From: Aalborgiella sp043775055
GTDB taxonomy: Bacteria > Pseudomonadota > Gammaproteobacteria > Burkholderiales > Burkholderiaceae_C
Assembly (NCBI GenBank): GCA_043775055.1
Contig: JAYVSU010000112.1
Span: forward strand, 1-25,992
Direction of reading: 5' to 3'
DNA: 25,992 nucleotides
Shown here: piece after piece, positions 16,125 to 23,801 of the stretch
Position numbering within the stretch: the first letter of the stretch is position 1
Layout: each line of letters opens with the position of its first letter
Notes under the pieces: generated by a model
What the model was told of the DNA's origin: nothing
The model's input: the letters and a program-made list of their open reading frames with translations, nothing else
The model's database searches: none
Program-made: the position numbers and the translations under genes

Positions 16125-18071
16125 CTATGGTTTGACTGCCGCGCCCGCTGCGGCCACTGTTTTTGACTTGCTACTTGGCTTTTCAACCTTCATTTCAGTG
16201 TTGAAACGCTGCTTCAACACGTTGTAATACGCTTGGTCTTCTGCAGCGACCCAAGCTAGGGCATATTGACCGCGTCCTTGCTTCAGCGTTGTTTCATCAG
16301 AAGCATCTGGGGTCAACACTTTGCTGATTTTGGCAACATAGTACGCGCGACCTGTCACTTCAGCCCCTACAAAGGTCGGCAATTTTGAAGCATCGGCCTT
16401 CAATACAGCTTCAACGACTTGCGCGGGCAGATTTTGTACTTGATTCCGCGACACGGTTACAGCAGCACCTAAGGCCGCCGTATCAGGAGCAGCTTTCCAA
16501 GCAGCCAACTTATCCATACCCTCTTTTTTGGCCATCTCTAAGCTAATGACGGCCGTTAGACGTTCACGGACCCGATCTTTCACCTCAGCCAATGGCAAGG
16601 TACGCGCCGCCGTGTATTGGGTAATACGTCCAGACACCAATTGTTTACCAGCGGTCTCAAAAGCTTCCGTATTTCGCTTTTTCTCGATGGCATCCGCTGA
16701 GAAAATAGCGTTCAAAAATTTAGGATCGGCCAAAACACCAGTTGCGCCAAGAGCTACGTTACGTGAGACATTGCTTGCTGTTTTGACTTCTAATTTCAGC
16801 TTGTCGGCCACAGGCTTGAGACTGTCGGATTGCTCGTAAGTCGTATTGGTGAAGACTTCCGCCGATTCAGCAAACTTCTTCTGCGCTTGCTGTTTTTTCA
16901 CATCCGCTTCAATCTCTGGCTTTACTTCCTCAAAAGTACGCACCTTTGCGGCTTTGATGTCCGTTAATTTGATGATGTGAAAGCCGAAATCCGACTCCAC
17001 CAAACCACTTAAATCGCCTTTTTTCATGCCGTAAGCCGCATCCTCAAAAGGTTTAACCATCGCACCTTTGGCAAAGAAATCCAAATCTCCGCCTTTTACT
17101 GCTGAGCCTGGGTCTTGCGAGTTTGCTTTTGCCACATCTGCAAAGGTGTTCGGCGCTTTGGTCACCGCGTCCAGCAAGCTTTGTGCTTTTGCCTTGGCTT
17201 TGTCGCGTTCAGCAGCAGGCGCGCCTTTGGGCGAGGTGATCAAAATATGGCTTGCGCGGCGCTCTTCTTGGCCCGAAAACCGAGCTGCGTTCTGATCGTA
17301 ATAGCTCTTCAAGTCAGCGTCTGTGACAGTGATGCTTTTCTTCAAAGTCTCAACATCCAAAGTCACGTATTCGATATTGGCTTGCTCAGGCGCTTGAAAC
17401 AGCGCTTGATTCGCTTTGTAATAAGTCTCTAAATCAGTATCAGACAAAGTTACTTTGCTGGCAAAACTTGCAGCTTCAAAGGAGGCGACTTGCAATTCGC
17501 GTTTTTGCAAGAAAGCGTTGAGTGCAACATCTACCACCGAGTTAGGTGTGAAACCTGAAGACTGAACTCCTTTGAAGACTTGACGCGCAGAAATTTGCGA
17601 GCGCACACGCGCCTCAAACATCTCTGGTGTTAAACCTTGGCTGCCAACCAATAGTTTGTAACGTTCTTTGTCCAGCTTGCCGTCTGGCGTGCGCAACGAT
17701 GCGATGGTGGGATCGCCTTGTAATTCAGCCGCCAAGCGCTGGTCTGAAGTTTCTAGTTTGCCGTGTTGAACTGCAGCCGCCGTGACTTGCTCGCGTACCA
17801 AACGCTCCAATGTGGCGTATTTCAATTCTGGTGAATCAAGCAACTTCACATCCACATTAGGATTGCTGGCGCGGATTCGCTCAATTTCATTCTTGCTGGC
17901 GGCATCCCACTCAGCTTGTTTGATGCCTTTGCCATCAACCTTGGCAACATCTTCGCCAGTATTCAACATGCGGTTATAGCCATCAATGCCGACCAGTGCG
18001 AACGATGGCACGATGAGCAAAAATAGCAAAAATTGCATAATTTTTGCATTTTTGTGAACAAAATCAAACAT
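16125..18071 (-). CDS. ppiD: Periplasmic folding chaperone / peptidyl-prolyl isomerase PpiD
   Basis: PpiD is an inner-membrane-anchored chaperone that helps proteins leaving the Sec translocon fold in the periplasm. The 648-residue protein (E. coli 623) has a short cytoplasmic start and one membrane helix (about residues 12-30, MQFLLFLLIVPSFALVGID). A SurA-like helical region follows. The parvulin domain spans about residues 271-370, from RRASHILI through GGDLDFFAKGAMVKPFEDAAY to SDFGFHIIKL. A second, degenerate domain and a Lys/Ser/Ala-rich tail end the protein. It is downstream of HU and tRNA-Val, an arrangement also found in other proteobacteria. The purine-rich AAAAGAG upstream may serve as its ribosome-binding site. 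Confidence 0.93.
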   Translation of the reverse strand: MFDFVHKNAKIMQFLLFLLIVPSFALVGIDGYNRMLNTGEDVAKVDGKGIKQAEWDAASKNEIERIRASNPNVDVKLLDSPELKYATLERLVREQVTAAAVQHGKLETSDQRLAAELQGDPTIASLRTPDGKLDKERYKLLVGSQGLTPEMFEARVRSQISARQVFKGVQSSGFTPNSVVDVALNAFLQKRELQVASFEAASFASKVTLSDTDLETYYKANQALFQAPEQANIEYVTLDVETLKKSITVTDADLKSYYDQNAARFSGQEERRASHILITSPKGAPAAERDKAKAKAQSLLDAVTKAPNTFADVAKANSQDPGSAVKGGDLDFFAKGAMVKPFEDAAYGMKKGDLSGLVESDFGFHIIKLTDIKAAKVRTFEEVKPEIEADVKKQQAQKKFAESAEVFTNTTYEQSDSLKPVADKLKLEVKTASNVSRNVALGATGVLADPKFLNAIFSADAIEKKRNTEAFETAGKQLVSGRITQYTAARTLPLAEVKDRVRERLTAVISLEMAKKEGMDKLAAWKAAPDTAALGAAVTVSRNQVQNLPAQVVEAVLKADASKLPTFVGAEVTGRAYYVAKISKVLTPDASDETTLKQGRGQYALAWVAAEDQAYYNVLKQRFNTEMKVEKPSSKSKTVAAAGAAVKP

Positions 18072-18127
18072 ACGCGCTCTTTTAATATTTAAATAACTTA
18101 CCGAAATTTACGAAAATAAAAAGCAAA

Positions 18128-18152
18128 AAAGGCGAACATCTTGTTCGCCTTT
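18128..18152 (-). terminator. Intrinsic terminator after tRNA-Val
   Basis: AAAGGCGAACA (18128-18138) pairs perfectly with TGTTCGCCTTT (18142-18152) around a 3-nt loop. Read on the minus strand the stem is followed by a T-rich run. It lies 28 bp beyond the tRNA-Val 3' end and would terminate the HU/tRNA transcript before ppiD. Confidence 0.85.
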
Positions 18153-18180
18153 GTTTGTTTATCGCTTTCGTTTAAATGGG

Positions 18181-18256
18181 TGGTGAGTGATGACGGGCTC
18201 GAACCGCCGACCTACGCCGTGTAAAGGCGCCGCTCTACCAACTGAGCTAATCACCC
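18181..18256 (-). tRNA. tRNA-Val (anticodon UAC)
   Basis: The 76-nt minus-strand sequence folds as a full cloverleaf. The acceptor GGGTGAT pairs with ATCACTC (one G-U pair), the D-arm contains AGCTCAGTTGGTAGAGC, the anticodon loop is TTTACAC giving anticodon UAC, and the T-arm contains GGTTCGAGCC. The CCA end is encoded. It reads valine codons GUA/GUG and probably others by wobble. It lies 19 bp downstream of the HU stop on the same strand and before a strong terminator, so it is probably cut out of the 3' end of the HU transcript. Confidence 0.97.
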
Positions 18257-18275
18257 CACTTAAACCAATACGCTA

Positions 18276-18548
18276 TCAGTTCAACGCATCTTTCAATGCT
18301 TTGCCTGGACGAAACTTTGGAACCTTTGCCGCTTTGATTTTAATCGCTTCGCCTGTACGTGGATTGCGACCCGTACGAGCAGCACGCTTAGAGACATCAA
18401 ATGTACCAAAACCAACCAAAGAAACAGAATTGCCTTTTTTGAGCGTCTTTTTAACAGCCTCAATGATGGATTCTAAGGCACGTGTAGCGGCTGCTTTGGA
18501 GATGTCAGATTGTAAAGCAATGTGCTCAATGAGTTCAGATTTGTTCAC
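18276..18548 (-). CDS. hupB: DNA-binding protein HU
   Basis: HU is a small dimeric nucleoid protein that bends and compacts DNA. With a GTG start at 18548 the product is 90 residues, exactly the usual HU length, beginning MNKSELIEHIA. The motif GFGTFDVSKRAARTGRNPRTGE is the beta-arm and its approach, including the RNPRTGE hallmark, and KVPKFRPGKALKDALN is the family end. A longer frame to TTG at 18566 exists, but AGAGGA lies just upstream of the GTG, so the short form is chosen. tRNA-Val follows closely on the same strand. Whether this is the alpha or beta chain cannot be told; hupB follows common annotation. Confidence 0.95.
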   Translation of the reverse strand: MNKSELIEHIALQSDISKAAATRALESIIEAVKKTLKKGNSVSLVGFGTFDVSKRAARTGRNPRTGEAIKIKAAKVPKFRPGKALKDALN

Positions 18549-18566
18549 AGTTATTGTCCTCTTCAA

Positions 18567-18753
18567 ATGTTTAAATTAGTTGTCTCAGATTTATTAATTT
18601 TTGTAGGCTCGCATTTGCCGCTATCACTGCTGGCATCTACCAGTAGCAGCCCTATTGATTGCGGAATGCCGATTCTAGTCGTTTTTATCAAGTGAATAGC
18701 TGACGGCTACGGAAATTTCAACACAATGAGCTTAATGCATCACCAAAACCTCT
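18567..18753. other. pgsA-hupB intergenic region with hairpin
   Basis: This roughly 190-bp spacer must carry the HU promoter on the minus strand, but I cannot point to a convincing -35/-10 pair. It contains an imperfect hairpin at 18627-18649 (CTGCTGG / CCAG-T-AGCAG, one bulged base) without a T-run. At about 18696-18712 is AATAGCTGACGGCTACG, which resembles the two ends of the dispersed repeat joined together. No credible ORF is present. Confidence 0.4.
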
Positions 18754-19320
18754 TTATTTGACGCGTGCGCGAATTTCAGGAATCGCCTTTTGGAGGTAAT
18801 AAATCATGGACCAAACCGTCAAAATCGCGGCTTGCCAAATGAGCCATGTACCCCAAACACCTGTATCGATCACGCCAAAAAGTACGCCGTCATACAACAA
18901 AAACGGAATCGCCACCATTTGTACGACTGTTTTTACTTTGCCAATCATGTGCACCGCAACACTTTTACCAGCCCCGATTTGAGCCATCCATTCACGCAAA
19001 GCTGAAATGGCAATCTCACGACCCACAATGATCAAGGCCACGAAAACGTCGACCCGGCGCAGATGTACCAGAATCAACAACGATGCGCAAACCAAGATTT
19101 TGTCAGCCACCGGGTCCAAAAATGCACCGAAAGCTGAGGTTTGATTCAATTTACGCGCTAAAAATCCATCTAGCCAGTCTGTCCAAGCAAAGACCACAAA
19201 CAGCACTGTCGCAATCAAATTTTTGCTTTGATCGGGCATTTGCAAGTAATAAATGCCGATGATGAGCGGGATCGCGACAATGCGCGTCCAGGTCATGATG
19301 GTGGGGATGGTGAGAAACAT
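18754..19320 (-). CDS. pgsA: CDP-diacylglycerol--glycerol-3-phosphate 3-phosphatidyltransferase
   Basis: PgsA makes phosphatidylglycerol phosphate, the committed step to phosphatidylglycerol and cardiolipin, in the inner membrane. The 188-residue protein is close to E. coli PgsA (182). It carries the full CDP-alcohol phosphotransferase motif: D48, D51-G52, A55-R56, G65, D69 and D73 with exact spacing. It begins with the family's IPTIMTWTRI and has several membrane helices. The start ATG is 12 bp after the stop of the upstream epimerase gene on the same strand. GACAAT ends 8 nt before this ATG. Confidence 0.96.
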   Translation of the reverse strand: MFLTIPTIMTWTRIVAIPLIIGIYYLQMPDQSKNLIATVLFVVFAWTDWLDGFLARKLNQTSAFGAFLDPVADKILVCASLLILVHLRRVDVFVALIIVGREIAISALREWMAQIGAGKSVAVHMIGKVKTVVQMVAIPFLLYDGVLFGVIDTGVWGTWLIWQAAILTVWSMIYYLQKAIPEIRARVK

Positions 19321-19332
19321 GTCGCTATATTG

Positions 19333-20265
19333 TCACAGCTTTTGCTTATCGACAAATCCGTGCCACATCTCTTGCAGCCCCTGCTCCATACTGATTTTGG
19401 GCAACCAGCCAGTACAACTCAATAACCGCCCGAAATTAAGCACATTGGCTGACACGTCAAAGTTTCGCTCTGGCTCATGTATCACATTCACGGACAAGTG
19501 GGATGCTTGTGCCAAAGGGCGAATCAATTCAATCACCTCTAAATTGCTCCGCCCTACGCCGCTGCCAATATTGTAAATATCGCCATTGTGTCCATGCTGC
19601 AAAGCCGCCACCATGGCACTTGCGACGTCACGGACATGAACATAGTCTCGAATCGTACCTTGCTTGCCAAAAATAGGAACGGGCTTTTCCTGCAAAATCG
19701 TCCCCATCGCCGTCGCAATAAAACCCTGTCCTAAGAACGGCTGCTGGCCTTGACCATAGGCATTGGCAGGCCGCACCACCACGACAGGCAAGCCATGCAA
19801 ACGCTGGTACATCAATGCGTAGCGCTCAATGGTGAGCTTGGTGATGCCGTAAGGCGACAGTGGCTCTGTATCAGAATACTCAGAAATTGGCAAGCGCGTG
19901 GCTTGTCCATACACCGTGCCGCCCGAGGAAACAACGATAAAACGACGTAATTGCGGGTGATTTTTCAACTCTTCCATCAAAGCCACCACACGCGGCAAGT
20001 TGGATTGCAAGTCGTTCATGGGGTCGATAAAACTGGTTTGCGGCACTGTGGCATAGGCTAAGTCAATTACTTCGTCGCACGTCTTCAGCACCTCGCGCAA
20101 GGCCAGCATGTCGCTCACATTGACCGCTTGATATGCAACACTTCTATGAAGTCCTTGCACGGCGGCTTTACGGCCAATTGCCACCACGTCGCGCCCCGAT
20201 GCCGCCAAGGCCTCGCACAAATTGCGCCCAATAAAGCCACCACCACCGATGACACAACAGCGCAT
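19333..20265 (-). CDS. NAD-dependent sugar-nucleotide epimerase/dehydratase
   Basis: This is an extended short-chain dehydrogenase of 310 residues. The N-terminal Rossmann motif is VIGGGGFIGRNL (GxxGxxG). Catalytic residues follow in SSGGTVYG and Y139-G-I-T-K143 (YxxxK). RPANAYGQGQ and RDYVHVRDVASAMV are typical of UDP-glucose 4-epimerase-like enzymes that act on nucleotide sugars. The exact substrate cannot be assigned. It probably contributes a sugar to a cell-surface polysaccharide. It lies between uvrC and pgsA on the same strand, two genes that are direct neighbours in many proteobacteria, which suggests a lineage-specific insertion. Confidence 0.88.
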   Translation of the reverse strand: MRCCVIGGGGFIGRNLCEALAASGRDVVAIGRKAAVQGLHRSVAYQAVNVSDMLALREVLKTCDEVIDLAYATVPQTSFIDPMNDLQSNLPRVVALMEELKNHPQLRRFIVVSSGGTVYGQATRLPISEYSDTEPLSPYGITKLTIERYALMYQRLHGLPVVVVRPANAYGQGQQPFLGQGFIATAMGTILQEKPVPIFGKQGTIRDYVHVRDVASAMVAALQHGHNGDIYNIGSGVGRSNLEVIELIRPLAQASHLSVNVIHEPERNFDVSANVLNFGRLLSCTGWLPKISMEQGLQEMWHGFVDKQKL

Positions 20266-20348
20266 GGTTTTACTTTCCGTTTTGACGAATGAGGGATAAA
20301 AAAGGTGCCATTGGCTGAATATACCTTAGTCAAGCGCTGATTTTGCGT

Positions 20349-22310
20349 TCAATGCAGTGCCCGGTAAATCGTCTCCGCCAGTTCTTTGGAAACGCCCTCT
20401 ACAGTAGCAATATCCTCCGCACTGGCCATCGCCACGCCCCGAATGCCACCAAAACGCTGCAACAGCTTGGCGCGGCGTTTGGGGCCAATCCCAGGAATAT
20501 CTTCAATTTTGCTGCCGCCGACTCGCACCTTGGCGCGCTTGGCTCGCATGCCGGTGATGGCAAAACGGTGTGCTTCATCGCGGATTTGTGCCACCAGCAT
20601 CAACGCCGCAGCATCTTTGCCCAAGTAGACTTTCTCACGGCCATCGGCAAACACCAGTTCTTCTAGGCCGACTTTGCGGCCCTCGCCCTTTTCTACCCCC
20701 ACAATCAGATGTAGCGGGATGCCCAGCTCAAGAAACACTTCTCTGGCCATGCTGACTTGGCCTTTGCCACCGTCAATCAGCACCAAATCGGGCATGATGG
20801 AAGCAGCCTTGCCGGTCTTGCCACCACTTGATTGACTTGGCTGCTCGCCTTCAACTGGCAATTCACCTGCCTCCGCTGCCTGCTTAGCAGCCTCGCGCAC
20901 CGCATCCATCAACTTACTGTAACGGCGCATCAACACTTGGCGCATGGCCGCGTAATCGTCACCACCGGTGATGCCTTCGATGTTGTAGCGCCGATACTCC
21001 GCGCTTTGCATTTTGTGATGATGAAAGACGACGCATGACGCTTGCGTTGCCTCGCCCGCCGTGTGCGAGATGTCGAAACACTCGATGCGCAAGGTGTCTA
21101 TGTCCTCTGGCGCCAAATCCAATGCCTCCACCAAGGCACGGGTACGGGCTTGTTGCGAGCCTTCTTCACTGAGCAAACGCGCCAACTGGATGCTGGCATT
21201 GTTTTGCGCCATCTCCAGCCAAATGCGGCGTTGCTCGCGCGGGTTGTGCACCACGCTCACCTTCAACCCAGCCTGTTCAGAAAGCGCTTTGACCAAGCTT
21301 TTCTCAATCTCTACACTCGTGATCAGCGCTGTTGGTATCGGCACATGGATGTAATGTTGTGCGATAAAAGCTTCTAAAACCAGTACTTCCACAGAGATTT
21401 CGCCACCGCTCATGCTCACCGCATCGTCCACATGCACCGGAAAGTAAGAGCGGTCGCCCAAATGCCGGCCACCGCGCACCATTGCCAAGTTCACACAAGC
21501 TTTGCCGCCTTGCACTTTGACGGCCAAAATATCGACGTCTTTGTCAGAGCCCGTGGTTTCAACCGACTGCTGGTGCAAGATGTTGGACAGAGCAGAAATA
21601 CGGTCGCGCAACTCTGCCGCCATCTCAAACGCCAGCTGGTCTGAGCAAGCCATCATTTGCGCCTCAAGCGTCTGCATCACCACCTGCGTCTCGCCACGCA
21701 AAAACTGTTCAGCATGGGCCACGTCTTGCCCATAAGCCTGCGGCGTGATGTGGTTCACACACGGAGCCGAACAGCGTTTGATTTGGTACAGCAAGCACGG
21801 CCGGGTGCGGTTAGCAAACACCGAGTCCTCACAAGTGCGCAACATGAACACCTTTTGCAACAGCAAAATCGACTCTTTGACCGCCCAGCCGTTTGGATAC
21901 GGGCCGAAGTAGCTATGCTTTTTATCAACCGCACCTCTGTAATACGCCAAACGCGGGAAGGTGACGGAGGCGCTTTCTTTCGTATGATTCTTGTTGTTTT
22001 CAGCCGCTTTTGAAACCCGGTTACCCGTGATTTTGAGATACGGGTAACTCTTATCGTCCCGAAACAAAATGTTGTACTTCGGGTTCAGCGTCTTGATGAG
22101 GTTGTTTTCCAGCAGCAACGCCTCCGCCTCCGAGCGCACTACCGTGGTCTCCATACGGACGATTTTGCTGACCATGTGACCAATGCGGCTACCGCCGTGG
22201 TCTTTTTGGAAGTAACTAGAAACCCGCCGCTTCAAATTGATGGCTTTGCCCACGTAGAGCAAGGCGCCGTCAGCATCAAAATAGCGGTACACACCGGGCA
22301 GCGGTGACAA
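20349..22310 (-). CDS. uvrC: Excinuclease ABC subunit C
   Basis: UvrC makes both incisions in nucleotide excision repair after UvrAB finds the lesion. The 653-residue frame has the GIY-YIG nuclease (LPGVYRYFDADGALLYVGKA), a UVR motif near residues 195-230, an RNase H-like nuclease with FDISH, LIDGGKGQ and DEAHRFA, and C-terminal helix-hairpin-helix motifs (IEDIPGIGPKRRAKLL). The annotated start is TTG at 22310, which removes the leader. In-frame codons upstream read HSEQLLSEVAAL, as in related UvrC proteins, but contain no ATG, GTG or TTG before an in-frame stop. An ATG at 22426 lies in another frame that closes after 33 codons. A one-base frameshift near the 5' end is therefore possible. Confidence 0.93.
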   Translation of the reverse strand: MSPLPGVYRYFDADGALLYVGKAINLKRRVSSYFQKDHGGSRIGHMVSKIVRMETTVVRSEAEALLLENNLIKTLNPKYNILFRDDKSYPYLKITGNRVSKAAENNKNHTKESASVTFPRLAYYRGAVDKKHSYFGPYPNGWAVKESILLLQKVFMLRTCEDSVFANRTRPCLLYQIKRCSAPCVNHITPQAYGQDVAHAEQFLRGETQVVMQTLEAQMMACSDQLAFEMAAELRDRISALSNILHQQSVETTGSDKDVDILAVKVQGGKACVNLAMVRGGRHLGDRSYFPVHVDDAVSMSGGEISVEVLVLEAFIAQHYIHVPIPTALITSVEIEKSLVKALSEQAGLKVSVVHNPREQRRIWLEMAQNNASIQLARLLSEEGSQQARTRALVEALDLAPEDIDTLRIECFDISHTAGEATQASCVVFHHHKMQSAEYRRYNIEGITGGDDYAAMRQVLMRRYSKLMDAVREAAKQAAEAGELPVEGEQPSQSSGGKTGKAASIMPDLVLIDGGKGQVSMAREVFLELGIPLHLIVGVEKGEGRKVGLEELVFADGREKVYLGKDAAALMLVAQIRDEAHRFAITGMRAKRAKVRVGGSKIEDIPGIGPKRRAKLLQRFGGIRGVAMASAEDIATVEGVSKELAETIYRALH

Positions 22311-22432
22311 AGCGGCGACTTCGCTCAGAAGCTGTTCAGAGTGCGCTTTGACGACGACCGGCAGCTCAGCAACTGGCTCTGATGTTGCTTGGCATCTGGT
22401 TTTGCGGGAGGGTCGATCTCAGTCATAGCGTG

Positions 22433-22446
22433 TATTGTGGACAATC
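22433..22446. promoter_or_regulatory. Candidate divergent promoter between uvrC and earP
   Basis: Only 25 bp separate the ATG at 22426 (minus) from the earP ATG at 22452. This gap holds the palindrome ATTGT-GG-ACAAT (22434-22445). On the plus strand GACAAT ends 6 nt before the earP ATG, and on the minus strand CACAAT ends 7 nt before the 22426 ATG. These could be two overlapping -10 elements facing opposite ways. Support is from position and similarity only. Confidence 0.3.
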
Positions 22447-22451
22447 TAACT

Positions 22452-23744
22452 ATGAGTTCTGTACTTCATTGGAATATTTTTTGCAAAGTCGTCGATAATT
22501 TTGGCGATATTGGTGTCTGCTGGCGGCTTTGCGTCGACTTGGCCGCGCGTGGCCACACGGTACGGCTGTGGGTGGATGATGCTTCTGCACTGGCATGGAT
22601 GGCACCGCAGGGTTGGCCAGGTGTTGAAGTCATTGAATGCAAAGACGAATCGACCATGGCGGCGATTTGCTTGGCTGATGACCGATTGAGCGGCGGGCTA
22701 GGCGACGTCTTGGTCGATACCTTTGGATGTGATTTTGCTATATATTTAATAGCTAATAAACCAACAAATACGACGGCTGCAGCCAAAAATACCCCTGAAA
22801 ATCGTCCAATCTGGTTAAATTTAGAGTATTTGACCGCTGAAAGCTATGCGGAACGTGCCCACACCCTGCCCAGCCCACAGCACACGGGTGTCGCAGCGGG
22901 TTGGACACAGCGGTATTTTTACCCGGGTTTTAATAGTCGAACGGGTGGTTTACTGCGTGAAAAAGACCTGTTTGAGAGGCAAAAAGCGTTTGACAAGACT
23001 ACATGGCTAAATCAACTTTTGAACCGAGCGGACGTACAGGATTTGTCATTCCTGCGCAGGCGGGAATCCACGGCGGCGGTCATGGATTCCCGCCTACGCG
23101 GGAATGACGGAATTTCGGGCGTTTTGGATGTAGAAAACACCTGTTTCATCTCACTCTTCTGCTACGAACCCTCCGCGCTGGAAGCTTTGATTGACCAACT
23201 CACTGCGAGCCCAACCCCTAGCTGCCTACTCGTTACCCACGGACGCGCTGCATATGCCGTCAAAGCCCTTTTAGAACATAAAAAACGGCTGCAGCCGGCG
23301 TATTTATTGCCTGAACAGCTATTGATTTTATACATCCCGCAGCTGTCTCAACTAGATTTTGACCACTTGCTGTGGAGCTGCGACCTGAATTTTGTACGCG
23401 GGGAAGACTCCTTGGTACGCGCCATTTGGGCGGCAAAACCGTTTATTTGGCAAATTTACCCGCAAGACGATGGTGCGCACCATGCCAAATTGAACGCGTT
23501 TTTGAAGATGATGGACGCGCCAGCATCCCTCAAGCAAGCCCACAGAGCTTGGAATGCAAGCAATGAAGAGCATCCAGAGCCACTCAAACGCCCCGAACTG
23601 CCAGCCTTGTTGACGGCATCGAACCTGCAACTTTGGTCGCAAAGTGCTCAAAATTTAAGCAAAAAATTACAACTGCAAGACGATTTGGCCACCCACTTGA
23701 TCGCCTTTACGACCTTATGCAGGGAAAAACAGCTAAAATCATAG
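22452..23744 (+). CDS. earP: EF-P arginine rhamnosyltransferase EarP
   Basis: EarP transfers rhamnose from dTDP-rhamnose to one arginine of elongation factor P. The N-terminus (SSVLHWNIFCKVVDNFGDIGVCWRL) carries the conserved D15 and D19, and the C-terminal nucleotide-sugar site has RGEDSLVRA with E318. The ATG at 22452 is chosen because homology starts there; the frame continues 21 codons upstream without similarity. At 430 residues it is longer than the usual 370-390. Two segments explain much of the excess: residues about 97-117, holding a diverged copy of the dispersed repeat, and residues about 198-219, encoded by a REP-like palindrome. Between the repeats the family motifs are intact, so the protein is probably functional. 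efp lies next downstream, the usual partner. Confidence 0.94.
   Translation: MSSVLHWNIFCKVVDNFGDIGVCWRLCVDLAARGHTVRLWVDDASALAWMAPQGWPGVEVIECKDESTMAAICLADDRLSGGLGDVLVDTFGCDFAIYLIANKPTNTTAAAKNTPENRPIWLNLEYLTAESYAERAHTLPSPQHTGVAAGWTQRYFYPGFNSRTGGLLREKDLFERQKAFDKTTWLNQLLNRADVQDLSFLRRRESTAAVMDSRLRGNDGISGVLDVENTCFISLFCYEPSALEALIDQLTASPTPSCLLVTHGRAAYAVKALLEHKKRLQPAYLLPEQLLILYIPQLSQLDFDHLLWSCDLNFVRGEDSLVRAIWAAKPFIWQIYPQDDGAHHAKLNAFLKMMDAPASLKQAHRAWNASNEEHPEPLKRPELPALLTASNLQLWSQSAQNLSKKLQLQDDLATHLIAFTTLCREKQLKS
22749..22778 (+). repeat. Dispersed short repeat, diverged copy C (inside earP)
   Basis: Aligned without gaps to copies A and B, this segment matches at about 21 of 30 positions, best in the right part (AAATACG..GGCT). 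It starts ATAGC like copy B. It is translated in the same frame as copy A, giving IANKPTNTTA, and lies in a part of EarP that looks inserted between the FGCDF and WLNLEYL motifs. Relatedness is likely but less certain than for A and B. Confidence 0.5.
23045..23108 (+). repeat. REP-like palindromic element inside earP
   Basis: Two 26-bp arms (23045-23070 and 23083-23108) are inverted copies that match at 24 of 26 positions, with a 12-bp centre. The element begins GTCATTCC and ends GGAATGAC, and each arm holds a CGGGAATCCA-type core, typical of the abundant extragenic palindromes of many proteobacteria. Here it is inside a coding sequence and is translated as SFLRRREST...MDSRLRGND. Such elements normally sit between genes. 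Confidence 0.9.
23734..23739 (+). promoter_or_regulatory. Possible -10 element for efp
   Basis: TAAAAT lies within the last codons of earP, about 60 bp before the efp start. No strong -35 is seen at the right distance. It would allow efp, a highly expressed gene, to be transcribed apart from earP. The evidence is weak. Confidence 0.25.
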
Positions 23745-23801
23745 GCTTTCCCAGAAAAAATTCACCCAAACCTACCGCTACAAGCATTAAGAAGTATCAC
23801 T

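Noticed and set aside
18181..18256. tRNA-Val as an integration site of a mobile element
   Set aside because: No integrase gene or duplicated tRNA 3' end is seen nearby.
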